A stretch of DNA of 64,000 nt, taken from NCBI RefSeq assembly GCF_001719615.1, contig NZ_MDVX01000001.1:1-64000 (forward strand), read 5' to 3'. Positions 51,062-59,391 of the stretch are shown here, piece after piece (the stretch's first letter is position 1; each line of letters starts with the position of its first letter). The notes under the pieces were generated by a model. That model was not told where the DNA came from. It saw nothing but the letters and a program-made list of their open reading frames with translations, and did no database searches. Origin of the DNA: Neptunicoccus sediminis (lineage in GTDB: Bacteria > Pseudomonadota > Alphaproteobacteria > Rhodobacterales > Rhodobacteraceae). Both the position numbers and the translations under genes were made by a program.

Positions 51062-52509
51062 GCCGGTTCACCCGCCGAAACGTAAGCGGTTTTGACCGTC
51101 GTGTAGAACTCGGCCGCATAAGTGCCCTGTTCGCGCGGTCCAAAGCTCGACGCGCCACGACCGCCGAAGGGCACGTGATAGTCGGTGCCCGCTGTTGGCA
51201 GATTCACCATCACGGTTCCCGCCCGCATGTTCGCGCGGAAATGGCTGGCACGGGCCAGTGAGGTCGTCATGATACCGGCGGTCAGACCGAACTGGCTGTC
51301 ATTGGCAACCGACAGCGCCTCTTCGTAGCTGTCCACCTTTTGCACGGCGGTGATCGGCCCGAACATCTCTTCGCGGTTGATCCGCATATCGTTGCGCGTG
51401 TTCACAAAAACCGCAGGCGCCTGATAGAAACCTTCGGTCGCCATTTCCAGACGCTCTCCACCACAGAGCAGCTCTGCCCCTTCGCTCTTGCCGGTTTCGA
51501 TATAGTCGAGGTTCTGGCGCAACTGGCTTTCGCTGACGACAGGGCCGATTTGCGTGCCTTCTTCTAGCGCGTGACCGACCTTGAGCGCCTTGGCAGCGGC
51601 GACCAGTTTCTCAACAAAGGCATCGTGCAGGCTGCTGTGTACGATCAGTCGGCTGGCCGCGGTGCATTTCTGCCCTGTCCCGCCAAAGGCCGAACCCGCA
51701 GCATGGGCCACGGCAAGATCAAGCTCCGCATCATCCATCACGATCAACGGATTCTTCGATCCCATTTCCATCTGCACCTTGGTCATGTTCTGCACGGCAG
51801 CAGCGGCAATGCCACGGCCTACAGGAACCGAGCCGGTGAAGCTGATCGCATCCACCTGCCCGCCTTCGACCAGACGCTGGCCCACATCACGGCCCGGTCC
51901 GGCCACAAGGTTGAACAGGCCCTTTGGAATGTCCTGACGGGCGATGATTTCTGTCAGGGCAATGGCACTGGCCGGTGTCACATTGGCCGGTTTCCACACA
52001 ATCGCGTTGCCAAAGGCCAGCGCAGGGGCGATTTTCCAGGACGGCGTGGCCACAGGAAAGTTCCAGGGCGAAATGATCGCCACCACGCCCACCGCTTCGC
52101 GGCGCACGTCAATTTCAATCCCCGGACGTACACTTTCGGCTAGATCACCGTGCTGACGCAGGCATTCGGCGGCGTAATAGGTAAAGAACTGTCCGGCGCG
52201 GTAAACCTCGCCCTTGCCCTCGGCCAGCGGTTTGCCTTCTTCGCGGGACAGCATACGGCCGATTTCTTCGGCGCGGGCCATCAGTTCGGTACCGATAGCC
52301 ATCAGCACATCGTGACGCTTCTGGATACCCGCAGCCCACCATGCCGGCTGGGCACGACGGGCCGCAGCAAGCGCTGTGTCCAACTGTCCGGCATCCGCCT
52401 GTGCATACATGCCGATCAAATCGGATGTGTCAGAGGGGTTGCGGTTTTCAATCTGGCTGGCCCCGTCGGTCCAGGAACCATCAATGTAAAGTTGCGTGCG
52501 ATCGGTCAT
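51058..52509 (-). CDS. Aldehyde dehydrogenase, 2-oxoglutarate-semialdehyde dehydrogenase-like
   Basis: This 483-residue aldehyde dehydrogenase has ISPWNFPVATPSWK (about 146-159), FTGSVPVG, the catalytic Glu248 in EMGSKNPL and Cys282 in GQKCTA. The E-M-G-x-K-N-P form of the glutamate motif is typical of the branch with 2-oxoglutarate semialdehyde dehydrogenases. An end product of glutarate or 2-oxoglutarate type would fit a pathway for a five-carbon amine or pyridine-derived compound, but the substrate is not proven. It is the first gene of the leftward group and faces a LysR gene. Confidence 0.8.
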   Translation of the reverse strand: MTDRTQLYIDGSWTDGASQIENRNPSDTSDLIGMYAQADAGQLDTALAAARRAQPAWWAAGIQKRHDVLMAIGTELMARAEEIGRMLSREEGKPLAEGKGEVYRAGQFFTYYAAECLRQHGDLAESVRPGIEIDVRREAVGVVAIISPWNFPVATPSWKIAPALAFGNAIVWKPANVTPASAIALTEIIARQDIPKGLFNLVAGPGRDVGQRLVEGGQVDAISFTGSVPVGRGIAAAAVQNMTKVQMEMGSKNPLIVMDDAELDLAVAHAAGSAFGGTGQKCTAASRLIVHSSLHDAFVEKLVAAAKALKVGHALEEGTQIGPVVSESQLRQNLDYIETGKSEGAELLCGGERLEMATEGFYQAPAVFVNTRNDMRINREEMFGPITAVQKVDSYEEALSVANDSQFGLTAGIMTTSLARASHFRANMRAGTVMVNLPTAGTDYHVPFGGRGASSFGPREQGTYAAEFYTTVKTAYVSAGEPA

Positions 52510-52599
52510 GACACTCTCCTATTTGGTTGGCTTTGGTCTAGACCCTCGGAGAGATTTCAGTCACTATGAATTTATTGAAGGTTCTTTCAGGAAAATTGA

Positions 52600-53469
52600 A
52601 TGTCAGTAAAGCTTGAGATGCTCCGCACCTTTGCAACGGTCGCAGCTCAAGGCACGTTATCCGGTGCCGCAGCGGTTTTGGGGCGCACGCCCTCTGCCAT
52701 TTCCATGATGCTGGCCCAGTTTGAACAAGAGGTCGGCGCCCCCCTGTTTGAAACCGACCGCAAGAGCCGTCTGTCCCCCCTTGGCCAACTGGTGCTTGAG
52801 GAAGCCCAACGCGCCACCGAAGCCTTTGACAACAGCGTCGATGCGATCCGCCGCCACGCCCTGTCCACGGCAGGTATCGTGCGCATCGCGGCCGTGCCCT
52901 CTGCGACTGTGGCGCTGCTGCCCGATGTGATCGACGCCTTTCGCAAGGCCCGTCCGGAGGTGCGCATCGAAATCAGCGACGTGGACAGTGCGGCGGTGCG
53001 CGCCCGCCTGCATCGGGACGAGGCCGACATCGGTATTGTCTCGGCAAGGCCCGGCGACCCGCTAGAGGGCGTGCGCATCCTGTCTGATGACCTTGGAATT
53101 GTCTGTGCCGAGGGCGGTGCCATCCATCAGGCCCATCTTGCCACCAAAGGCGCGTCGGACTGGAGCCTGTTGCGCCTGGAGCCGCTGATCTCTAACCCGC
53201 TGTGTGATCTGGTAGAGGATGCAACCGTCGATGCCCTGCGGGTGGCCAGTGTACTGGAGGCCCGCAATACCACCGCCATCCTGTCCTTCGTGCGGCGCGG
53301 TTTCGGGGCCAGCATCCTGCCGTTTGATGCCGTGCGCAACCAGCCCGATGGGGTTGAGTTCTTTGTACCGGCCCATACGCTCAGCCGGCGGGAATTGCGA
53401 AAGATCAAGCAGGAGCAGGACAGTCTGCGCGGCCCCGCGCTGGATTTCTGGGAACTTCTCAACCCGTGA
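52600..53469 (+). CDS. LysR-family regulator of the BCCT/M19 gene group
   Basis: This 289-residue regulator has a LysR winged helix (about 3-60, with LSGAAAVLGRTPSAISMML) and an effector domain from about 88. It is divergent from the aldehyde dehydrogenase at 52509, with 90 bp between, the normal arrangement for control of the leftward operon. The recognition helix has RTPSAIS in place of the common TQPAVS. Inducer unknown. Confidence 0.87.
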   Translation: MSVKLEMLRTFATVAAQGTLSGAAAVLGRTPSAISMMLAQFEQEVGAPLFETDRKSRLSPLGQLVLEEAQRATEAFDNSVDAIRRHALSTAGIVRIAAVPSATVALLPDVIDAFRKARPEVRIEISDVDSAAVRARLHRDEADIGIVSARPGDPLEGVRILSDDLGIVCAEGGAIHQAHLATKGASDWSLLRLEPLISNPLCDLVEDATVDALRVASVLEARNTTAILSFVRRGFGASILPFDAVRNQPDGVEFFVPAHTLSRRELRKIKQEQDSLRGPALDFWELLNP

Positions 53470-53709
53470 CAAAACTCTAAAGAACTTCAACCGGATGGCA
53501 GCCTGTCACATCATATTCTGCCTTGAAAACCACTTCAGCTTTTCTATTCTGAAAGAGAGTTGTCGGAAAATCGCGTGTGATCATTAGAAAATACCGGACG
53601 AGTATCGGGAGAGCCTAACAACTGTGTACCTGCATCGTCTGGTTTAGACATCATCCACAGAACTTCATAAAGTTACAGTTTGAAGGGTTGATTAACTAGG
53701 GAGAGGGAT

Positions 53710-54516
53710 ATGTCCAAAGTTGAGCGTTGCGCTGTCAGAGTATCCGGCTCTGGCGAAACTGCCATTGTGTTCCTTCACGGCTACGGCTGTGACAGCGGCA
53801 TGTGGAGCAAAGTCGCGCCTGATTTTGAATCCCGCTTCAAAGTTATCACCTACGACCTGATGGGCTATGGCCAGTCCGCCATCGAGCACTATGACCGCGC
53901 CCGCTATGCCACGCTTGACGGTCATGCCGAGGATCTGATCGACATCCTCGACGAACTCGACCTTAGCGATGTGATTGCGGTGGGCCATTCTGTCAGCGCC
54001 ATGACCATTGCTTTGGCGTCAAACCTGCGCCCCGATTTGATCGCGAAGAACGTTATGATCTGTCCCTCGCCAAGTTATATGAACGACGACAATTATATAG
54101 GCGGATTTGAGGAACGGGACCTGTTGGGTCTACTCGACATTCTGGACGTTAACTATCTTGGATGGGCCAGTGATATGGCCCCTGCAATTATGGGAAGACC
54201 CGAGCGCCCGGAGCTTGGTGAAAAACTGACCGAAAGTTTTTGTCAGACCGATCCCGATATTGCCAAACACTTTGCCCGCGTGACCTTTCTAAACGACCAC
54301 CGGGAAGACGTGAAAAACATTGCGCAACCCACACTTGTGTTGCAGTGCCGCGACGACATTCTTGTGCCCGACACGGTGCGCGCATGGCTGAATGACAACC
54401 TGCAACAGGGCGAACAGGTCCTGCTGGATGCGACAGGCCACTGCCCGCACATGAGTTTTCCGGAGCAAACCTCCAATGCAATTCTGGCCTATTTGCAACC
54501 GACTGTCGCACGATGA
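53710..54516 (+). CDS. RsbQ/KAI2-type alpha/beta hydrolase
   Basis: This 268-residue alpha/beta hydrolase has a complete triad in RsbQ/KAI2/D14 positions: Ser94 in VGHSVSA, Asp216 in CRDDILVP and His247 in GHCPHMS, with a lid region around 125-190. In Bacillus RsbQ is needed by the PAS-domain phosphatase RsbP for energy-stress signalling, and plant KAI2/D14 are hormone receptors of the same fold. Here the next gene, overlapped by ATGA, is a PAS-domain kinase, so the hydrolase probably makes or binds its signal. GGGAGAGGGAT precedes the start. The 240-bp gap upstream has no gene. Confidence 0.85.
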   Translation: MSKVERCAVRVSGSGETAIVFLHGYGCDSGMWSKVAPDFESRFKVITYDLMGYGQSAIEHYDRARYATLDGHAEDLIDILDELDLSDVIAVGHSVSAMTIALASNLRPDLIAKNVMICPSPSYMNDDNYIGGFEERDLLGLLDILDVNYLGWASDMAPAIMGRPERPELGEKLTESFCQTDPDIAKHFARVTFLNDHREDVKNIAQPTLVLQCRDDILVPDTVRAWLNDNLQQGEQVLLDATGHCPHMSFPEQTSNAILAYLQPTVAR

Positions 54517-55859
54517 ACAAAAACATCCAGCCTCTCTCTGATCTGGACCTCTGGCCCGGTGGCTTGCTGGTGATGGACGGTGACGGGATGATCATCAAAA
54601 CCAACGCGACCCTGCGGACGTGGCTGGGGCAGGACAGCGCGGCGCAGGTCAGCGGGGCCCGCTTTGTGGATATACTGACACGGGCGAGCCGGATCTTCTT
54701 TGAAACCCACCTCCGTCCGATCCTGATCGTCGAAGGGGCATTCTCGGAAGTGTCCCTTGAACTGGAGCGACCCGATGGCAGCCGGTTTGGCGTTTACGTC
54801 AACGCCGAGCGGCCTAACGGACAGCTCGGCGTGGCCTATTTTTGCCTCTATAGAAACGAACAGCGCCAGTCCTTTGAACGCGAACTGGTAGAACGGCGCA
54901 GGGAAAGCGACGAATTTCGTATATTGGTGGACTCTTCCCCCCATGCCATCGTCTCGTCGGATAGATTCTTCCGGATACACGCGTGGAACCCGGCTGCAGA
55001 ACAACTATTTGGCTATTCAAAGGAAGAAGTGCTTGGCCAGCGGTTCGACCTGCTGCTGATACCAGAAGACGAACTGGATGAACTGCACAAAAGGGTTGCC
55101 GACGTCATCGCAGGAGAGGTCCTGCGCAGTGAAACCCTCAGACTGCACAGATCCGGACAGAAAATTCATGTAGAACGAAGCTTTGCGGCCATACGGGACG
55201 AGAACCAGACCCACGCGGGATTTGTCACCATGTACAGCGACATTTCCGAACGCAAGAAAGCCGAAACGAAAATTGAAACCCTTCTTCACGAGATCAATCA
55301 CCGCTCTAAAAACCTGCTTTCCATCGTAGAGGTGATCGCCCGCCAGACCGCGCGGTCTCACGCAGGGGATGAATTTCTTCCGGTCTTCTCTAACCGGCTG
55401 CGCAGTCTGGCATCCAATCAGGATATTCTGCTCCGCAGCGGTAGCACCCATGTGGATCTTGAAGAACTGGCGCGGGCCCAGTTCACCCACCTTGAGGATG
55501 TTCTGGACACTCGGGCAAAGCTCTCCGGTCCGCCGGTGCATCTGAATGAATCCGTGTCACAGGCGATAGGGATGGCAATTTTTGAACTGGTGACAAATAC
55601 TGCGAAATATGGCGCCCTCTCACAAGAGAACGGCGGGGTGAAGCTGACATGGGAGATCACCACTGGTGAAAACCCTGATCTGAAGATGTACTGGCTTGAA
55701 ACCAACGGCCCCCCTGTCACCGCCCCCACCCGAACAGGGTTCGGTTCGCAGGTGACGGGACTTCTGCTCGAAAGCACCACGTCGGGCGAAACCCGTCACG
55801 ACTTTGCCACAGACGGTCTGCGCTGGAGCTTTACCGCGCCGGTGGAAAACCTGACATAG
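54513..55859 (+). CDS. PAS-PAS sensor histidine kinase of the HWE/HisKA_2 type
   Basis: This 448-residue kinase has two PAS domains (about 12-115 and 130-245; the second with AWNPAAEQLFGYSKEEVLGQ) and an HWE/HisKA_2-type kinase part. The phospho-acceptor is His263 in INHRSKNLL. The N-box reads FELVTNTAKYGAL: the histidine that gives HWE kinases their name is Phe. The W-x-E part is present as WLETNGPP. No membrane segment is seen, so it senses inside the cell. It is coupled to the RsbQ-like hydrolase. HWE kinases often feed the PhyR general stress response of alphaproteobacteria, but no PhyR, NepR or sigma gene lies here. Confidence 0.85.
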   Translation: MNKNIQPLSDLDLWPGGLLVMDGDGMIIKTNATLRTWLGQDSAAQVSGARFVDILTRASRIFFETHLRPILIVEGAFSEVSLELERPDGSRFGVYVNAERPNGQLGVAYFCLYRNEQRQSFERELVERRRESDEFRILVDSSPHAIVSSDRFFRIHAWNPAAEQLFGYSKEEVLGQRFDLLLIPEDELDELHKRVADVIAGEVLRSETLRLHRSGQKIHVERSFAAIRDENQTHAGFVTMYSDISERKKAETKIETLLHEINHRSKNLLSIVEVIARQTARSHAGDEFLPVFSNRLRSLASNQDILLRSGSTHVDLEELARAQFTHLEDVLDTRAKLSGPPVHLNESVSQAIGMAIFELVTNTAKYGALSQENGGVKLTWEITTGENPDLKMYWLETNGPPVTAPTRTGFGSQVTGLLLESTTSGETRHDFATDGLRWSFTAPVENLT

Positions 55860-55962
55860 CAAGGCGGCAGCGAAACCGTTGCCAGCGCCGCGAACTGCGC
55901 CATATCTCTTGCGTCAGGGCAGAAACCACGGCACGGTAACTGCATCACAAAAGGAAAGCTCT

Positions 55963-56220
55963 ATGGGTATTACAAGCGTATTTGTCCTTCTTATCGTCGG
56001 TGCAGTTGCTGGCTGGCTGGCCGGAAAAATCGTCAAAGGCTCCGGCTTTGGCCTGATCGGAAATATCGTCATCGGCATCCTTGGCGCTTTCATCGCGACC
56101 CTGCTGCTGCCTGCCATCGGACTGCCGGTCGGGGGCGGAATGCTCGGCTCTATCATCAGCGCCACCATCGGTGCGGTGATCCTGCTGTTCCTGCTTCAGC
56201 TTCTCAAACGCAAAAGCTGA
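55963..56220 (+). CDS. GlsB/YeaQ/YmgE-family stress membrane protein
   Basis: This 85-residue protein has three hydrophobic segments and the glycine-rich pattern GAVAGWLAGKIVKGSGFGLIGNIVIGILGA in two parts, typical of the GlsB/YeaQ (transglycosylase-associated) family, which is often induced in general stress. AAAGGAAAG precedes ATG 55963. It lies 103 bp downstream of the kinase gene, so it may be co-regulated. Its stop codon abuts the stop of the convergent gene (TGATCA, 56218-56223). Confidence 0.85.
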   Translation: MGITSVFVLLIVGAVAGWLAGKIVKGSGFGLIGNIVIGILGAFIATLLLPAIGLPVGGGMLGSIISATIGAVILLFLLQLLKRKS

Positions 56221-57009
56221 TCAGCGCCCGAAGGTCATAGAGGCCCAGAAACTTTCGTAAAACGGCGTATCTTTGGCTTCGGGCCGCGCGATATGAACTG
56301 CGTTAAGCAGGACAAAGCCGCTTTCGGGCACGTCCACCTCGGCAAATCCGGCCTTATCCGTGTGTACCCGCCCCGTGGTCACGTCACCGGATTTCATGAA
56401 CACATTGATCGGATAGTCCGCCACGGCCTCCCCCTGCCAGAGCAATTGCACCCGCACCCGATCCGTGTCTGGTGCATAAGGAGAGCCTTCGACCACCAAC
56501 TCGAACGGCAGGCCAAGCACCTGATCACGGCCCCCGTCATAAGGGCCAACCTGCACCAGCGCCTTGGCGTTGCGGGTATAGGTCTCGGTAATGTCGATCT
56601 CGGGCCAGCCTTTTTCGCGATGCGCCTTTAGCACAAAATCCAGCCCTTCCGCCTTGAGGTATTTCTCCAGAAGGTCGGGATCACGATAGGTCAAACGGTT
56701 CGCGTTAGAATGATAGGCAAGGATGTTCAAGCCCGTCACAGGCTCTGCCACTTGTAGCGCGGGGCTGTCCCCGACAATTCCTTTGTGATCCAAAGTGCCC
56801 TGACTGTTCGTAATAGTAAAGGACTGGAACTGCGCGGGAATATAGGGAAATGTGGACCCTTTCAACTCGGACCCCACCTTGAGAAAGGCCATCATCCGCC
56901 CGTCCGGCGCCACGGTGAAATCCAGCGGTTCGATCCAATACTCATGCGCCAGTGATGGACCCGCTAATCCAAATGCCATAAACACGGCACACGCCTTCAA
57001 CCAATTCAT
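56221..57009 (-). CDS. DUF4198-like periplasmic protein
   Basis: This 262-residue protein has a signal peptide (cut near SLAHEYW, about residue 21) followed by HEYWIEPLDFTV, as in DUF4198 / NikM-like proteins that are linked with nickel or cobalt uptake. The mature N-terminal histidine could bind metal. The C-terminal half has carboxypeptidase-regulatory-like beta strands. ATG 57009 gives the correct signal peptide; a longer frame would run into the divergent gene. The partner gene across a 15-bp gap is of HupE/UreJ type, also linked to nickel in other bacteria. Confidence 0.75.
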   Translation of the reverse strand: MNWLKACAVFMAFGLAGPSLAHEYWIEPLDFTVAPDGRMMAFLKVGSELKGSTFPYIPAQFQSFTITNSQGTLDHKGIVGDSPALQVAEPVTGLNILAYHSNANRLTYRDPDLLEKYLKAEGLDFVLKAHREKGWPEIDITETYTRNAKALVQVGPYDGGRDQVLGLPFELVVEGSPYAPDTDRVRVQLLWQGEAVADYPINVFMKSGDVTTGRVHTDKAGFAEVDVPESGFVLLNAVHIARPEAKDTPFYESFWASMTFGR

Positions 57010-57024
57010 AACAGAAGTCCCCTC

Positions 57025-58170
57025 ATGATCTTTCCAAAACCATATAGCGCGTTGCTTCTCATAGCCACTCTTGCCGCATTTTTTATCTCTCTCAGCCCGT
57101 TGCGCGCCCATGAAGCCACCCCTTCGATTATCGACATGGCCCTGAACGGCACCGAAGTGACCCTGTCGATCAATACCAACCTGGAAGCCATCATCGCGGG
57201 CGTCGCGGATGAGACGAACACGCAAAACGCCCAAGCCGGTGAGGAAGAATACCTGCGGCTGCGCGAAACAGCGCCAGAGGAACTGTCAGAGGCTTTTGCT
57301 GCCCTGCGCCCCTCGTTTGATCCGACGCTCAAACTGTCGCTTGATGGCACGCCGGTAGAGCTGAACTATGTGGATCACAGCATCCCCCCCGTCGGAGACC
57401 CCGCAATTGCCCGCGTCTCGACCCTGACCTACAATGCGACCCTGCCCGCGGCGTCCGGCACGTTGACATGGGATTTCCCCGCCGATTACGGCGATAGCGT
57501 CCTGCGGGTGTCGCTGCCCGATACCGTCGATCCGGTGATCGCGGATTACGTGGCAAGCGGTGCGACAGCCTCCGTGGATCTCGACAATATCGCCCCGCAA
57601 ACCACCACAGAGGTCGTGTGGGATTACATCGTGGCGGGTTTTGACCATATCATCCCCAAAGGTCTCGACCATATCCTGTTCGTGATCGGGCTGTTCCTGC
57701 TCTCGGCCCACCTGCGCCCGCTTTTGATGCAGGTTACAATGTTCACGCTGGCCCATACGATCACACTGGCGCTCGGCGCACTTGGATATGTGAACGTACC
57801 TGGCAACATTGTTGAGCCGCTGATCGCCGCCTCTATCGTTTTCGTCGCAGTGGAAAATATCTTTACCGAGCGGCTTACCGCATGGCGCCCGATCCTGATC
57901 TTCGGTTTCGGTCTGCTGCACGGGCTTGGCTTTGCATCTGTGCTGGGCGATTTCGGCCTGCCCACGGCACAATTCATCCCTGCGCTGATCGCCTTTAACA
58001 TCGGCGTGGAAATCGGCCAGCTTGCCGTGATCGCCATCTGCTTCCTTGCGGTGGGCATCTGGTTCCGCAACAAACCGTGGTATCACAGCCGCATCGTTGT
58101 TCCCGCCTCGGCCGCCATCGCAATCATGGCCGCCTATTGGGTTCTGGAACGCACCGGCTTTATCGCCTGA
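57025..58170 (+). CDS. HupE/UreJ-type membrane protein with long periplasmic N-terminal domain
   Basis: This 381-residue protein has a signal peptide (cut near LRAHEATPS, about residue 29), a periplasmic domain (about 30-200) and a HupE/UreJ-2 membrane domain (about 205-381, with FDHIIPKGLDHILFVIGLFLL in parts and FTLAHTITLALG). The mature protein also begins with His-Glu. HupE-type proteins are linked to nickel or cobalt uptake. No ribosome site precedes ATG 57025 (the sequence is CCCCTC), so the start or its translation is unusual. Confidence 0.8.
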   Translation: MIFPKPYSALLLIATLAAFFISLSPLRAHEATPSIIDMALNGTEVTLSINTNLEAIIAGVADETNTQNAQAGEEEYLRLRETAPEELSEAFAALRPSFDPTLKLSLDGTPVELNYVDHSIPPVGDPAIARVSTLTYNATLPAASGTLTWDFPADYGDSVLRVSLPDTVDPVIADYVASGATASVDLDNIAPQTTTEVVWDYIVAGFDHIIPKGLDHILFVIGLFLLSAHLRPLLMQVTMFTLAHTITLALGALGYVNVPGNIVEPLIAASIVFVAVENIFTERLTAWRPILIFGFGLLHGLGFASVLGDFGLPTAQFIPALIAFNIGVEIGQLAVIAICFLAVGIWFRNKPWYHSRIVVPASAAIAIMAAYWVLERTGFIA

Positions 58171-58201
58171 GCCTTCTTCTGGCCCTAAATATCCCGGGGG
58201 T

Positions 58202-58220
58202 CCGGGGGCAGCGCCCCCGG
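58202..58220. terminator. Hairpin between convergent hupE-like and ABC transporter genes
   Basis: CCGGGGGC (58202-58209), a 3-base loop and GCCCCCGG (58213-58220) form an 8-bp GC stem, with CCCGGGGG just before. The element can serve both the gene ending at 58170 and the one ending at 58234. It resembles a GC-rich repeat that I recall as common between genes in Rhodobacterales. Confidence 0.65.
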
Positions 58221-58233
58221 GTACCTTTCCGCC

Positions 58234-59391
58234 TTAATGATCCGAATAGGGATCAAGAGAATCCCGCAAACCGTCCCCTAAGAAATTGAAGGCCAGCACG
58301 ACCACAATCACCGGCAGCATCGGGATCGCGGTCCAGGGGTAAATCTCGATCGACGCAAGGTTCTGCGCATCGTTCAGCATCACCCCCCAGCTTACCGCCG
58401 GCGCCCGCAGCCCCAGCCCCAAAAACGACAGCGCCGTTTCGCCAAGGATCATGGCAGGGATCGACAACATGGCGCTGGCGATCAGGTGGCTGGCAAAATT
58501 TGGCAGCAGGTGCTTGCGGATGATCCGGTTCGGCTTGGCCCCCATCATTTCAGCCGCACGCACGAATTCCTCTTCCCGCAGGGCCAGAAATTTGGAACGT
58601 ACTGCCCGCGCAAGGCCGGGCCAGTCCAGCAGCCCCAGTATGATCGAGATCACAAAGAACACCGCCACCGGACCCCAATGGCTCGGTACGGCGGCAGACA
58701 GGGCCAGCCACAAGGGGAGTTCAGGCAATGAACGCAGGACTTCAATCACCCGCTGCACGCCCCAATCGGTACGCCCGCCAAAATACCCTGCAAGACCGCC
58801 GATGGTGATCCCCAGTATGAACGACACGGTAATCCCGATCAGACCCACAGTCAGGGAAAGTTGCGCACCATAAAAGATGCGCGAGAATATGTCCCGCCCC
58901 AGACGGTCCGCCCCCCAAAGGAACACTGTCGCCCCTTCGGGTGCGCAGAACAGATGGGTTTCGGCACGAAACAACCCGAGAAAGTTATAGTCATCCCCCT
59001 TACAGAAATACTCCAGCCGCGCCGGATTTTCGCGGTCCTGCACATAGTTCCAGCGAAAGTTCTCAAGATCTGCTTCGGCGGTGATCGGATAGACATAAGG
59101 TCCGATGAAAGAGCCTTCATGGAACAGTCGCACCATCTGGGGGGCTGCATAAAGGTGATCTGCGTTCCGCTCGTTCGGGGTGTAGGGCACCAGAAATCCC
59201 ACAAACGGCAGGCTGAGATAGGCCACCAGCAGGAAGATACCCGACCATAGCCCGAGTTTATGCCGTTTGAACTTGCGCCAGATCAGCTGCCAGCTCGGGG
59301 CATCCAGGTCGGGGCGATCCAGCGACTTGATATCCTCATGCGGATCATAGGGCGCATCATCGACGTAGTGATTGTTCGGCAGCACACTCAT
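58234..59391 (-). CDS. Peptide/opine-type ABC transporter permease, OppC/YejE side
   Basis: This 385-residue permease has six hydrophobic segments and the inner-membrane component motif EEFVRAAEMMGAKPNRIIRKHLLPN (in parts; about 275-300). After TM1 it has a long periplasmic stretch (about 70-165), as in YejE-like permeases. With the partner permease it forms the channel for peptides or similar solutes. It overlaps the OppB-type gene by ATGA and is the last gene of the operon. Confidence 0.82.
   Translation of the reverse strand: MSVLPNNHYVDDAPYDPHEDIKSLDRPDLDAPSWQLIWRKFKRHKLGLWSGIFLLVAYLSLPFVGFLVPYTPNERNADHLYAAPQMVRLFHEGSFIGPYVYPITAEADLENFRWNYVQDRENPARLEYFCKGDDYNFLGLFRAETHLFCAPEGATVFLWGADRLGRDIFSRIFYGAQLSLTVGLIGITVSFILGITIGGLAGYFGGRTDWGVQRVIEVLRSLPELPLWLALSAAVPSHWGPVAVFFVISIILGLLDWPGLARAVRSKFLALREEEFVRAAEMMGAKPNRIIRKHLLPNFASHLIASAMLSIPAMILGETALSFLGLGLRAPAVSWGVMLNDAQNLASIEIYPWTAIPMLPVIVVVLAFNFLGDGLRDSLDPYSDH

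Noticed and set aside
53470-55962. An EcfG-type general stress promoter (GGAAC-N16/17-CGTT) before the hydrolase-kinase pair or the GlsB-like gene
   Set aside because: Looked for because HWE kinases often feed PhyR; no convincing match was seen. The nearest, AGAAC with GTTT at 14 bases, has wrong spacing.
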